Assembly (NCBI GenBank): GCA_051650965.1 | Contig: JBOFRL010000023.1 | Location: forward strand, 75,574-139,573 | Origin: Enterovibrio sp051650965 | GTDB taxonomy: Bacteria > Pseudomonadota > Gammaproteobacteria > Enterobacterales > Vibrionaceae | Reading direction: 5' to 3' | Length of the DNA: 64,000 nucleotides | In this document: in pieces, positions 34,113 through 42,668 of the stretch | Layout: the number at the start of each line of letters is the position of its first letter | How positions within the stretch are numbered: position 1 is the first letter of the stretch | Translations under genes and position numbers: made by a program | The notes under the pieces: generated by a model | What the model was told of the DNA's origin: nothing | The model's input: the letters and a program-made list of their open reading frames with translations, nothing else | The model's database searches: none

Positions 34113-35151
34113 AATCGCTCTCCTTATGTGACGCATAATTGTCGCCACGGGCTAAAGGCAAAGTAAGAGAAAAACACGTTCCCTGCCCAGGTGTTGACTG
34201 CAATGTTAGACGACCTTTGTGGGCATGACAGACCATCTGCACCACCGCAAGTCCAAGGCCCGTTCCTTGCGCACGCGTGGTAAAAAATGGCTCTAGCACT
34301 TTTTGTTGTAGCTCATAAGCGATCCCTGGGCCATTATCGATAACGTTTAGTTGCACTTTATCTTGTTGTAACTGCGCAATAAGTTTGATTTCGCACCCCG
34401 CTTCACACACCTGAATGGCGTTGATCACGAGGTTGGCCAGCGCGCCGGCGAGCGCATTGGCGTTGCCGTACAGCGCGACCGGCTCGGGCGGTAAAGTGAG
34501 CTCAAGCTGCGCCTGCGCACTTTCCACCATCGCTTCAACCATCGGCAAAAACTGCTCGATAAGCTCTGTGAGCAAAAAAAGGTGCGTCACTTTATTGTCG
34601 CCGCCTTTGGCAAACAGCAGCATGTCATTCACTTGTTTTTCAATGTCATACAAGCGATCCAGCAACTTCGATTGAAAGCGATCACGATTTTCTTGAGTCA
34701 ATTTGGGCGATGAAAGATTCGCCGCATACAATAAAGCTCCCGCTAGCGGCGTTCGCACCTGATGCGCCAGCGACGCAATCATTTTGCCAAGCGATGACAA
34801 GCGCTGCAGATCGCTAAGGCGCGCTTGTAGCTGACGCGTCTCGGTCATGTCGGTGATCAAAATAAGCTGGCCATGCGGCGAGGCTGAAATCGCAAGTTTG
34901 ACTTTACGCCCGTCGTGCAGCGAAACCTCGTGGCCGTCGTCCTCACGCGGCGCAAACGCGCGCGCAATCACGTCAAGCCAGCGCTCGTTTTCCAAAGGAG
35001 AGCCGAGCAAGCGATACGCCTCAGGGTTTGCCTCAGCAACGCGCCCGAGCGGATCAAGCAAGATCACGCCCGCGGGCATCACACTAAGCACTTGTTTATA
35101 GCGAAGAACTTGCAGCTGTTCATTGCCAAGTAAAGAATTCGTTATATCCAT
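34084..35151 (-). CDS. flrB: Flagellar sensor histidine kinase FlrB / FleS
   Basis: A 355-residue soluble kinase without membrane segments. A PAS domain (about 20-100) is followed by the HisKA domain with His130 in SLAHQVRTPLAGALLYAAN and the ATP-binding domain with DNGPGIAYELQQKV and the G-box GTGLGLAVVQMV. It autophosphorylates and passes phosphate to FlrC, probably in response to assembly of the basal body. It lies downstream of flrA after about 137 bases, in which I found no convincing sigma-54 site. Confidence 0.94.
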   Translation of the reverse strand: MDITNSLLGNEQLQVLRYKQVLSVMPAGVILLDPLGRVAEANPEAYRLLGSPLENERWLDVIARAFAPREDDGHEVSLHDGRKVKLAISASPHGQLILITDMTETRQLQARLSDLQRLSSLGKMIASLAHQVRTPLAGALLYAANLSSPKLTQENRDRFQSKLLDRLYDIEKQVNDMLLFAKGGDNKVTHLFLLTELIEQFLPMVEAMVESAQAQLELTLPPEPVALYGNANALAGALANLVINAIQVCEAGCEIKLIAQLQQDKVQLNVIDNGPGIAYELQQKVLEPFFTTRAQGTGLGLAVVQMVCHAHKGRLTLQSTPGQGTCFSLTLPLARGDNYASHKESDCESKQRINS

Positions 35152-35288
35152 TAACTTAAATGATGTCCTTTCAATTCAATGCAGCGGCGCACACTAAAAA
35201 TAATAAGGCACCATCTGCACATCGGCCTGCTCAATCAAAAGCAAATTGCGCGGTTCTCATTTTTTTTAAACTGGTTGCGACTGTAAAA

Positions 35289-36836
35289 CTACTCGCGCTG
35301 CAGCCCGTACTTGCGCATTTTTTCCACAAGCGTAGTGCGGCGCATGCCAAGCATGCTCGCGGCGCGCGCAACCACGCCCATATTGACGTCAAGCGCTTGG
35401 CGGATAAAATCGACTTCTAAATCCACCAAAATCGTTTTTAGATCCAGACCGTCATCAGGCAATTGCAGCGGGATATACGCGCCGTCCATTTCAGCGCTCG
35501 CGTTGGCGCGCTCCTCTAAAACGGCGGGCCTTTGCGCCTCGCTTTCATTTTTTTGAGTTTTTTCAATTGCTTCAAACGACTGACGGTCGCTAAAAATCGC
35601 ATTCAGCGCCGCGCGCTCTAAATGCTCTTGATCATCAGCAAAAGAGAAAGTTGACGCTTTGCTATTTGCGGCAAAATTGCCTGACGGCTGCGCGCTTTCT
35701 TGACGGTACTGCTTAGGAAGATGATGCAAATCAACCGTTTGTCCCGGATACAAAATCATCAGCCGCTCAATCGCGTTCGACAATTCTCTGACGTTCCCCG
35801 GCCAGTCATACGAGCTAAGCGCCTGCATTGCGCGCTCGGTAAGGTGAATATGTGACTCAAAGCGCGCCATCAGCTCTTGCATAAGCAGCGCAATGTCCTC
35901 TTTACGCTCGCGCAGCGCCGGCATTTCGATAGGGAAAACGTTGAGCCGATAAAAGAGATCTTCGCGAAAACTGCCAAGGCTTATCATCTGCTCTAAGTTG
36001 CGATGCGTTGCCGCAACCACCCGCACATTGACGTCGATAGTTTTATTGCCGCCGACACGCTCAAACGAGCGCTCTTGCAGCACGCGCAGCAACTTGACCT
36101 GCATCGGCGCGGGCATGTCGCCAATTTCATCTAAAAATAGCGTCCCGCCATTTGCCATCTCAAAGCGGCCTTTGCGCGCGCAGATAGCGCCGGTGAAAGC
36201 ACCTTTTTCGTGGCCGAACAGCTCACTTTCCAGCAGATCCGGCGGAATCGCGCCGCAATTGACCGGAACAAAAGGGCCTTTGCTGCGCGACGAATGCTCG
36301 TGAATACTGCGCGCTACCACCTCTTTTCCAGTGCCCGATTCACCTAAGATCAAAACGTTAGCGTCGGTCGTCGCCACTTGCTGGATCAAATGGCGCACTT
36401 CGTCGATAGCCACACTTTGACCGACAATATTTTGTTGCAGCGACAATTTTGTCGTCACCTTTAAATTTTTGACGGTCGGCTGACCGCGAAATTCTTGACA
36501 GTGGCGCAGCGCATCGGCGAATTGCGCGTAATTTAATGGCAAACTTATTGTCGCAACAAAATTGCTCAAATTAGCAAGCGCTTTTTTATGTTTATCAAGC
36601 GCGATAACCGGTAAATCTGGGTGTTTTTTAAGCTGGCTAATTAAATTAAATAATTCAATCTCTGGATCTATATTTCCAACAAAACAAACTTTTAAAGACT
36701 GCTGCCATATTGACGCATTAAGCCCATTAAATGGCATTAATTCACATGGCTCTGCTATAAAATTTAAAATTACGCCAAGATCATGACGAAACATATTATC
36801 GTTTTCTATAACGAGTATTTTCGTTAAATCATGCAT
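35289..36836 (-). CDS. flrA: Master flagellar regulator FlrA / FleQ
   Basis: A 515-residue sigma-54-dependent activator. The N-terminal FleQ domain (residues 1-120) is receiver-like but lacks a clear phospho-acceptor Asp (VCFVGNIDPE at that place). The AAA+ domain has GESGTGKEVVARSIHEHS, GHEKGAFTGAI and LFLDEIGDMP, and the C-terminal helix-turn-helix has AASMLGMRRTTLVEKMRKYGL. Pseudomonas FleQ is controlled by c-di-GMP and FleN; Vibrio FlrA also binds c-di-GMP. It heads the hierarchy that activates flrBC and fliE-N. Confidence 0.95.
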   Translation of the reverse strand: MHDLTKILVIENDNMFRHDLGVILNFIAEPCELMPFNGLNASIWQQSLKVCFVGNIDPEIELFNLISQLKKHPDLPVIALDKHKKALANLSNFVATISLPLNYAQFADALRHCQEFRGQPTVKNLKVTTKLSLQQNIVGQSVAIDEVRHLIQQVATTDANVLILGESGTGKEVVARSIHEHSSRSKGPFVPVNCGAIPPDLLESELFGHEKGAFTGAICARKGRFEMANGGTLFLDEIGDMPAPMQVKLLRVLQERSFERVGGNKTIDVNVRVVAATHRNLEQMISLGSFREDLFYRLNVFPIEMPALRERKEDIALLMQELMARFESHIHLTERAMQALSSYDWPGNVRELSNAIERLMILYPGQTVDLHHLPKQYRQESAQPSGNFAANSKASTFSFADDQEHLERAALNAIFSDRQSFEAIEKTQKNESEAQRPAVLEERANASAEMDGAYIPLQLPDDGLDLKTILVDLEVDFIRQALDVNMGVVARAASMLGMRRTTLVEKMRKYGLQRE

Positions 36837-37163
36837 AAATAAAAATCTCTATTTTTACAGTTAAAATAAAATGCTGCACTCAATAATACTACCGCCTACG
36901 TCCATGGTAACTAACCAATTGAGCATAAAGGAGTTACCAGATTTAATGCAGGTATAAGATCCAAATTGTAGTGCAATTTTTCTATTTTCAACTTAATCTA
37001 TTTGATAACTTGATCTATTTGATTGCACAAATAAAAAAGCTGCGACAAAAAATAGTCACAGCAAAAGATCGCATTCGCTAAATTCACATTATAAGAAAAT
37101 AATCGCCCACGTTCGTCGGCAATAAAATAAATATATTAACGACAATTAAAAGTTAATATTTAT
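36837..37163. other. Intergenic region upstream of flrA
   Basis: 327 AT-rich bases between fliS and flrA. It should contain the flrA promoter and the end of the flagellin-fliS unit. I see runs of A/T but no defensible terminator hairpin, sigma-28 or sigma-54 site. Confidence 0.4.
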
Positions 37164-37568
37164 CTATTCTTCCTGAGGCACACTATTACGGTATTTTTCT
37201 GGGATTTGTTCCCATGCAGATTTTATTTCTCGCAATATTACAACGGCTTCATCTAATAGGAGTGTATTATTCTCCAAATTAGCTAACGAAACTTGGCGAA
37301 TAATATAGTCATAAAGCGCATCTAAATTTTGCGCAATTTCTCCGCCATCTTCCATGGATAAACAAGCACGCAAATTGACAACAATATCAAGCGCCTTGCC
37401 AATCTTCTCCCCTTTAAGGGCAGTATTTTTTTGCTCGATAGCAATTTTGGCCTGAATTAATCGCTCAATTGCACCGGCCATTAGCATCTGGATCACTTTG
37501 TGAGGTGATGCCTCTGTCAATTGGCTATCAATAGAAACCTTTTTATAGGCCTGAAGTGACCCTCTCAT
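37164..37568 (-). CDS. fliS: Flagellin export chaperone FliS
   Basis: A 134-residue helical chaperone that caps flagellin C-termini before export. Start at the ATG at 37568 with AAGGA five bases upstream. Typical sequence: RGSLQAYKKVSIDSQLTEASPHKVIQMLMAGAIERLIQAK, then KGEKIGKALDIVVNLRACL and LYDYIIRQVSLANLENN. Eight bases after the FliT-like gene. Confidence 0.94.
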   Translation of the reverse strand: MRGSLQAYKKVSIDSQLTEASPHKVIQMLMAGAIERLIQAKIAIEQKNTALKGEKIGKALDIVVNLRACLSMEDGGEIAQNLDALYDYIIRQVSLANLENNTLLLDEAVVILREIKSAWEQIPEKYRNSVPQEE

Positions 37569-37576
37569 AACCATCC

Positions 37577-37870
37577 TTAGCTACTCACATTTTTATACAA
37601 AATGACCGATTTGCGTCCTTTAATAACATAGCGCATTTTTTCTAAAACAACGCCACGCTGTTGATTTATTAGAGAAAAAATTCTTTCAGCCCTAATTATT
37701 GCGAGCCGCCACTCATCTTTTGGCAGCGCTGACGCAAGCGTTTCAATTTTCTGCATCTGCGCTTTGCGCTGCGCTAAAAGCGCCGTTACAGCATCGGCAT
37801 CAACATCTTCTTGTACAAGATGCTCGATAAGCTGTTCATCTAGAAGGGCTAATTGGTTAAGCAATGGCAT
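37577..37870 (-). CDS. FliT-like small flagellar protein
   Basis: A 97-residue, mostly helical charged protein between fliD and fliS, the place where many gammaproteobacteria keep fliT or its analogue (a chaperone for the cap protein FliD). It starts two bases after the fliD stop, so it is translationally linked to its presumed client. I see no decisive motif; the call is positional plus size and helicity. Confidence 0.65.
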   Translation of the reverse strand: MPLLNQLALLDEQLIEHLVQEDVDADAVTALLAQRKAQMQKIETLASALPKDEWRLAIIRAERIFSLINQQRGVVLEKMRYVIKGRKSVILYKNVSS

Positions 37871-37872
37871 AA

Positions 37873-39243
37873 TTAACTTGGCATCATCCTTGTCATCGCC
37901 GCTAATTGCGAGCGCATTTCACCGACAGCGTCATCCATGGCGGCAAACTGCTTTTTTGTCCGCGTTTCAACGTCAGAAAGGCGAGCGTCCAGCGTGGTTT
38001 GATCTTTTTGCAGCCGCAGACGCTGCTCAGACAAGGTCGATTCGCGGTTGCGAATGGCGCCCGCCGCACCTGTAAAATTGCGCACCACGTCTTCAACTTT
38101 GCGGGCAAATCCGTCCGTGCCGGCAAAAAAAGGCGTCAAACTGGCAAAATTTTGCCGCAGCTGCCGATCAAGTTTGACATGATCGACCTCAAGCATCCCA
38201 TCTTGCGTGGTGATGATCCCAAGGTCACTTAGCGTTTTAAGCGCCTCGTCCGCATCTTTTATTGGCGACGAGAAAAGGTTTCGCATCTGCCCGACAGCCG
38301 TGCGCACCACAGAGTCGCCAACCAAAGGACCGCCCTCTTGCGCCTGCGGATCATACTGCGTCAAAGCGCGCGAAACTTGGTAAAAAGAGTTATACGATTC
38401 AACAAATTGCAAAAGCTCTTGCTTAATGCGATCGCGATCTTCTTCAACCGTGAGCGTTAACGGCTCGCCGTTTAGCTCGCTTAACGCGTTGACTTCAAAG
38501 GTGATCCCTTGAATCGCATCTTGAAAACTGTTGGTCGAGCTTGACGCACTAACCAGCCCATCAATCACCACCGCCGCATCGCTCGCCGCCTGTAACTGGC
38601 GCATCGCGCTGCCACTTTCCCCGTTTTCAGCGTAGGAAAATTGCGCCAGCGGGCTGCCAAGCGCTGCATCAACCTGCACCGCAATGGTATTTTTAGCGCC
38701 CATTTTTTCCGCGCTAAGCACGAGGCTTGCCCCCGCATCGGAGTTGAGTACCGACGCCTTAATGCCGGGGTTTGGCGATTTGCTGTTAATAAGCCGCACC
38801 ACATCGAGCAGTGTGCTGCTTTCTTCCTCAATGCTCACCGACATCTTACGCCCAGCGACGCTAAGCTCTAACGCGCCAGCCCCTAATTTTTCTTTAGGAT
38901 CAATAGGATCGGAAACAATTTTGTGGGAAGAGGCAAGATTTTTGACTTCAATTTGATACGTGCCGCTTACGGCATCTTTGTTGGTGGTGGCAGAGATAAT
39001 TTCTGGCTGACTCGAGGTAATACGGCGGGCGGCATGAATATCGTTGGAACGAAAATCAGCCATGATCTCTTTCATGCTATCAAGCGAGCTTTTAAGTCGC
39101 CCATAAGCGCTCAAATTGGTCTCTATTGTCGCCAAACCTTTATCGATGCGCGCCTGTTTAGGTGCACGTTCTGATTCGACTATTTTTTTGACCATGGCAT
39201 TAATGTCAATGCCACTTCCTGATCCTGTTGCGCTTATCGCCAT
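37873..39243 (-). CDS. fliD: Flagellar filament cap protein FliD
   Basis: A 456-residue hook-associated protein 2. I start at the ATG at 39243 (AISATGSGSGIDINAMVKKIVESER), since GSGIDI near the N-terminus is the FliD hallmark; the in-frame ATG at 39318 overlaps flaG. The N-terminal helical domain, the central domain with GTYQIEVKNLASSHKI and DAIQGITFEV, and the C-terminal coiled coil (EQRLRLQKDQTTLDARL) are all present. It sits at the filament tip and folds flagellin. Confidence 0.94.
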   Translation of the reverse strand: MAISATGSGSGIDINAMVKKIVESERAPKQARIDKGLATIETNLSAYGRLKSSLDSMKEIMADFRSNDIHAARRITSSQPEIISATTNKDAVSGTYQIEVKNLASSHKIVSDPIDPKEKLGAGALELSVAGRKMSVSIEEESSTLLDVVRLINSKSPNPGIKASVLNSDAGASLVLSAEKMGAKNTIAVQVDAALGSPLAQFSYAENGESGSAMRQLQAASDAAVVIDGLVSASSSTNSFQDAIQGITFEVNALSELNGEPLTLTVEEDRDRIKQELLQFVESYNSFYQVSRALTQYDPQAQEGGPLVGDSVVRTAVGQMRNLFSSPIKDADEALKTLSDLGIITTQDGMLEVDHVKLDRQLRQNFASLTPFFAGTDGFARKVEDVVRNFTGAAGAIRNRESTLSEQRLRLQKDQTTLDARLSDVETRTKKQFAAMDDAVGEMRSQLAAMTRMMPS

Positions 39244-39259
39244 GCTACACCGATTTAAT

Positions 39260-39703
39260 TTATACCTTTTGTGAAACAAATCCGCTCGTTTTAGATGACA
39301 GCTTCTTGAGGATCTCAAGCATATCTTTTTCGGGGATCTGTTTAATTATTTCGCCAGAACTCAATTCGTAAATCGTTACAATATAACGCCCTGAATCTTC
39401 ATCTAATCGAAAAGAGAGCCCTTTACTGTTCTCTTTGACAAATTCAGCCAATTTTTGCGTTAACGCCTCACGTTGCTCTTCGCGCAGTGGCACCACTGGG
39501 GGTGAACTTTGCTCAGCAACAAGTGATTTCGCTTTCAAAGCGTTAGGCGGAGAATTATGCATACTTGCATGTGTTTGCGGCAAACCCTGCCTAGATTCTG
39601 TATTCTCTGCAATTTTTCCTGCAATTTTTGCGCCAGAATTTTGAGGATCCGATATTACGGTATGATATCGATTTGATGATGAAGGCAATGATGAAACACT
39701 CAT
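39260..39703 (-). CDS. flaG: FlaG family flagellar protein
   Basis: A 147-residue protein with a disordered Ser/Asn-rich first half and the conserved FlaG core near the C-terminus: LSFRLDEDSGRYIVTIYELSSGEIIKQIPEKDMLEILKKL. FlaG proteins influence filament length in polar flagella. ATG at 39703 with AGAGG upstream, in preference to the in-frame GTG nine bases earlier. Between the flagellin gene and fliD, its usual place. Confidence 0.92.
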   Translation of the reverse strand: MSVSSLPSSSNRYHTVISDPQNSGAKIAGKIAENTESRQGLPQTHASMHNSPPNALKAKSLVAEQSSPPVVPLREEQREALTQKLAEFVKENSKGLSFRLDEDSGRYIVTIYELSSGEIIKQIPEKDMLEILKKLSSKTSGFVSQKV

Positions 39704-39720
39704 GTGGCTCACCTCTCAAA

Positions 39721-39743
39721 TTTAAAGGCGGCAATATGCCGCC
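39721..39743 (-). terminator. Hairpin between flagellin gene and flaG
   Basis: Arms GGCGGCA (39727-39733) and TGCCGCC (39737-39743) with a three-base loop. On the minus strand it is followed by TTTAAATTT rather than a full T-run, so it may act as a partial terminator that lets flagellin be made in excess over FlaG. Confidence 0.55.
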
Positions 39744-39762
39744 ATACTACTTTTTTCTAAAA

Positions 39763-40902
39763 CTAGCCGAGCAAACTAAGCGCTGTAGATGGGATCTGTT
39801 TGGCTTGTGCCAAAATTGATGTTCCAGCTTGTTGCATAATTTGCGATTTCGTCAGCTGCGTTGTCTCTGTAGCAAAGTCTGTATCACGGATGCGGCTGTT
39901 CGATGCGCTCACGTTTTCATTGGTTGCACCCAAGTTAGCAATCGCATGCAAGAGGCGGTTTTGTGTTGCACCAAGCTCTGCACGGTGTCCATCAATAAAT
40001 TTCATCGCTTTATCGACAAGCCCTACCGCCATTTGTGCGCCGCCAACCGTCGTTACATCAAGTTCTTTAACGGTTTGCTTCTTCTCTGCCGCAGTCGCAA
40101 TGCCTAGAGAAGTTGCTAGGGCGCCTGCAAACGTTGCTTTAGTACCGTTTCCAACTACAACTTGCAGCTCACCTTTTTCGCTCACAGAGGCAGAAAGCGC
40201 GCCTTTCGATTGACCATTAATGTAAGTCGCCACTTCTTCAATATCATCACCCGCTTTAGCAGTGACTTTAAGCGTCTGGGTATTTTTTCCTGCAGCATCT
40301 GTGAGCACGATACTCAACGTAGTATTAGCCGTTGAGCGCCATGTGCTCATATCTACGCTTCCTACGCTTGCTTTGTAAGTGCTACCACCCATTTCTTCGT
40401 AATCGGCACGAATGTTTTTAAATTCCATCACGATAGCTTCACCGGCATTCGCACCAATTTGGAACGCACGGCTACCATAGCTGCCGTTGAGCAAACGTGC
40501 GCCACCGAATGAAGTGGTTTCAGCGATACGGTTTAGCTCATCTTGCAAAGCAACAACTTCGTTTTGGATAGCGGCGCGCTCTTCTGTACCGTTAGAGCCG
40601 TTGGCTGATTGCAAAGCAAGGTCACGGATACGTTGCAAAATGGTGGTGGTCTCTTCCATCGCACCTTCTGCAGTTTGTGACATTGAAATACCGTCGTTCG
40701 CGTTACGGATACCGACATTTAAGCCGCGGCTTTGTGAAATCAATTTGTTAGAAATTTGTAGGCCAGCCGCATCGTCTTTTGCGCTATTAATACGGCTACC
40801 AGAAGTTAGACGTTGCATTGAGGTGGCAACAGCATCTGTTGATTTTCCAAGGTAGCGCTGAGCTGTCATTGCAGGAATGTTTGTATTTACTGTGATTGCC
40901 AT
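39763..40902 (-). CDS. Flagellin (second copy in transcription order)
   Basis: A 379-residue filament subunit starting at the ATG at 40902 behind AAGGAG. The conserved N-terminal D0/D1 helices include NTNIPAMTAQRYL and LTSGSRINSAKDDAAGLQI, with the TLR5-type QRIRDLALQSANG region; the C-terminal helices include NVSASNSRIRDTDFATETTQLTKSQI. The central D2 region (about 165-285) is shorter and less conserved. It is very similar to the flagellin encoded just upstream, especially at both ends. A strong sigma-28 promoter precedes it. Confidence 0.96.
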   Translation of the reverse strand: MAITVNTNIPAMTAQRYLGKSTDAVATSMQRLTSGSRINSAKDDAAGLQISNKLISQSRGLNVGIRNANDGISMSQTAEGAMEETTTILQRIRDLALQSANGSNGTEERAAIQNEVVALQDELNRIAETTSFGGARLLNGSYGSRAFQIGANAGEAIVMEFKNIRADYEEMGGSTYKASVGSVDMSTWRSTANTTLSIVLTDAAGKNTQTLKVTAKAGDDIEEVATYINGQSKGALSASVSEKGELQVVVGNGTKATFAGALATSLGIATAAEKKQTVKELDVTTVGGAQMAVGLVDKAMKFIDGHRAELGATQNRLLHAIANLGATNENVSASNSRIRDTDFATETTQLTKSQIMQQAGTSILAQAKQIPSTALSLLG

Positions 40903-40983
40903 AACCATTTCTCCTTAAGCAAGTCATTTTGATTTCCGCCCAGCCTTCTAGGGAAAATCAGCGATTCATTAAGCACATTTCTT

Positions 40984-41011
40984 GTATCGGCAGCGTCGTA
41001 AAAAACCTTTA
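40984..41011 (-). promoter_or_regulatory. Sigma-28 (FliA) promoter of the flagellin gene
   Basis: On the minus strand TAAAG (41007-41011) is followed after exactly 15 bases by GCCGATAC (40984-40991), matching the TAAAG-N15-GCCGATAA consensus at all but the last base. It lies about 80 bases before the flagellin start. Confidence 0.88.
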
Positions 41012-41105
41012 ATTTTTTTTCACATTATTTCGCTGTACAAACGCGCTTGAATATTCTCTTCGAAAAGGTTATCGCCAGTAATAAACAAAACTTGAGGAAT
41101 TATTT

Positions 41106-41142
41106 GAAAAAAAAAGACGGCAACTGTTTGCCGTCTTTTTTT
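41106..41142 (-). terminator. Terminator after the first flagellin gene
   Basis: Stem GACGGCAA (41116-41123) with TTGCCGTC (41128-41135), four-base loop, flanked by long A and T runs. It separates the two flagellin genes into independent transcription units. Confidence 0.88.
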
Positions 41143-41155
41143 GAGCCGCGTAGGG

Positions 41156-42301
41156 CTACTGAAGTAAGGTGAGCGCTGCTTGTGGCAACTGCTTGGCTTG
41201 GGCGAGGATAGCGGTTCCTGCCTGCTGCAAGATCTGCCCCTTGGTAAGCTCGGTAGTCTGATGCGCAAAGTCTGTGTCGCGGATCCGACTGTTGGAGGCG
41301 GTGACATTTTCTTGTACGTTGGCAAGGTTGCTGATCGAATGGCTCAATCGATTTTGCTTCGCACCTAAATCTGCGCGCTGCCTATCGATGTAGCCCATCG
41401 CGGCATCCACAACGCCGATGGTCAGCTGCGCCCCACCTACCGTGGTGACATCAAGATCACTCACTGTCACTTTAAGGCCACCCGAGCCGCCGGCCAGTCC
41501 CAAACTTGTGGCCAGCGCGCCAGAAAACGTCACATTATCCTTTAACTTATTTTCGCCAAAGAAAATCTGTAGCTCGCCTTTTTCGCTGACTGAAGCTGAG
41601 AACATGCCCTGACTTTGGCCATTAATGACCGTGGCAAGCTCCTCAATATCATCGCCTGGAACCGTGTTTATCGTCAGCGACACACTTTTGCCGTCTTTAT
41701 CGACAAACGAGATTGCCAGCGTTGAGGCCGTTTTTGGCACAACCCAACCGGCCGACTTGCCATTTTTGCTAATAAACTGGGTGCCACCCATGCGTTCATC
41801 ATCTGCCCGCACGCTGGTCAGCCCCATGATGATAGCTTCACCGGCATCCGCACCAATTTGGAATGCGGCATCGCCAAAGGATCCATTAAGTAGACGGCGT
41901 CCGCCAAAGGAAGTGGTTTCGGCGATACGGTTTAGCTCATCGGTCAACGCGGAAAACTCTTGGTTTATCGCGATCCTTTCAGACGCGCCATTGGTACCGT
42001 TTGCTGATTGCAAAGCCAGATCACGCATGCGCTGTAGCACGCTGGTAGACTCTTGCATCGCACCTTCAGCGGTTTGCGCAATTGAGATACCGTCGTTAGC
42101 GTTACGCATTGCAACATCAAGGCCGCGAGCTTGCGAAGTCAAGCGGTTCGAAATTTGCAAACCTGCCGCATCATCCTTGGCACTATTGATGCGCCGACCT
42201 GAAGCTAAGCGCTCCATTGACGTATTAAGATCGTTGGTCGCCTTGTTCAAGTAACGTTGTGCTGTCATTGCAGACACGTTTGTATTCACAGTTACAGCCA
42301 T
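41156..42301 (-). CDS. Flagellin (first copy in transcription order)
   Basis: A 381-residue filament subunit starting at the ATG at 42301 with AAGGAG seven bases upstream; the longer in-frame reading from 42325 includes the ribosome site. D0/D1 N-terminus: NTNVSAMTAQRYL and LASGRRINSAKDDAAGLQI; C-terminus: NVTASNSRIRDTDFAHQTTELTKGQI and a final ALTLLQ. The mid-region D2 (about 165-290) carries most differences from the second copy. Two tandem flagellins with different promoters are common in polar flagella, where one may be the essential subunit. Confidence 0.96.
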   Translation of the reverse strand: MAVTVNTNVSAMTAQRYLNKATNDLNTSMERLASGRRINSAKDDAAGLQISNRLTSQARGLDVAMRNANDGISIAQTAEGAMQESTSVLQRMRDLALQSANGTNGASERIAINQEFSALTDELNRIAETTSFGGRRLLNGSFGDAAFQIGADAGEAIIMGLTSVRADDERMGGTQFISKNGKSAGWVVPKTASTLAISFVDKDGKSVSLTINTVPGDDIEELATVINGQSQGMFSASVSEKGELQIFFGENKLKDNVTFSGALATSLGLAGGSGGLKVTVSDLDVTTVGGAQLTIGVVDAAMGYIDRQRADLGAKQNRLSHSISNLANVQENVTASNSRIRDTDFAHQTTELTKGQILQQAGTAILAQAKQLPQAALTLLQ

Positions 42302-42668
42302 CTTGCTCTCCTTTGACTTCGCCATCTTTGCTAATCAGCCCACCGCGGCCAAGTCATATACGGCGATGCGGGCAAGCTTTCAACTTAGGTTCGGTACACT
42401 TCGTACCAGGTTGCATATACTTATACAAATAGCGTGCCACTTTTATTTTTCCCTTTATTTTCAACGCTTTGCGCCAACAAAATGCAGGGGCGGCAACCGG
42501 CTTCACTCTTTTCACTGCGCAAGCGGCAAACTTTGTCACCTGCAATTTATCCCTTTTTGCTGTTTGCGCGAGCCAGCTCTCGCAACCTCACCGCAAAAAA
42601 CGCACAAAAAATAACCTCGCATTAAAATTATTACTCAACCCAAGCGGCCTACTTTTTTAAGGATAAAA
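42302..42668. other. Divergent intergenic region, flagellin / TPR glycosyltransferase
   Basis: 367 bases with the sigma-54-like site on the minus strand. On the plus strand only the ribosome site AAGGAT before 42669 is clear. No hairpins or repeats of note. Confidence 0.5.
42425..42439 (-). promoter_or_regulatory. Sigma-54-like promoter upstream of the first flagellin gene
   Basis: On the minus strand TGGCACG (42433-42439) is followed after four bases by TTGT (42425-42428). The -24 element is perfect; the -12 element has T instead of C in the normally invariant GC. It lies about 125 bases before the flagellin start, and FlrC-dependent sigma-54 control of the primary flagellin is known in Vibrio. 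The -12 deviation keeps this tentative. Confidence 0.5.

Noticed and set aside
35152..35288. Sigma-54 promoter upstream of flrB
   Set aside because: Expected from the Vibrio hierarchy, but the best candidate lacks the GG of the -24 element.
42303..42660. Small open frames between the flagellin and TPR genes
   Set aside because: Several overlapping 60-100 codon frames exist, none with a ribosome site or coherent composition.
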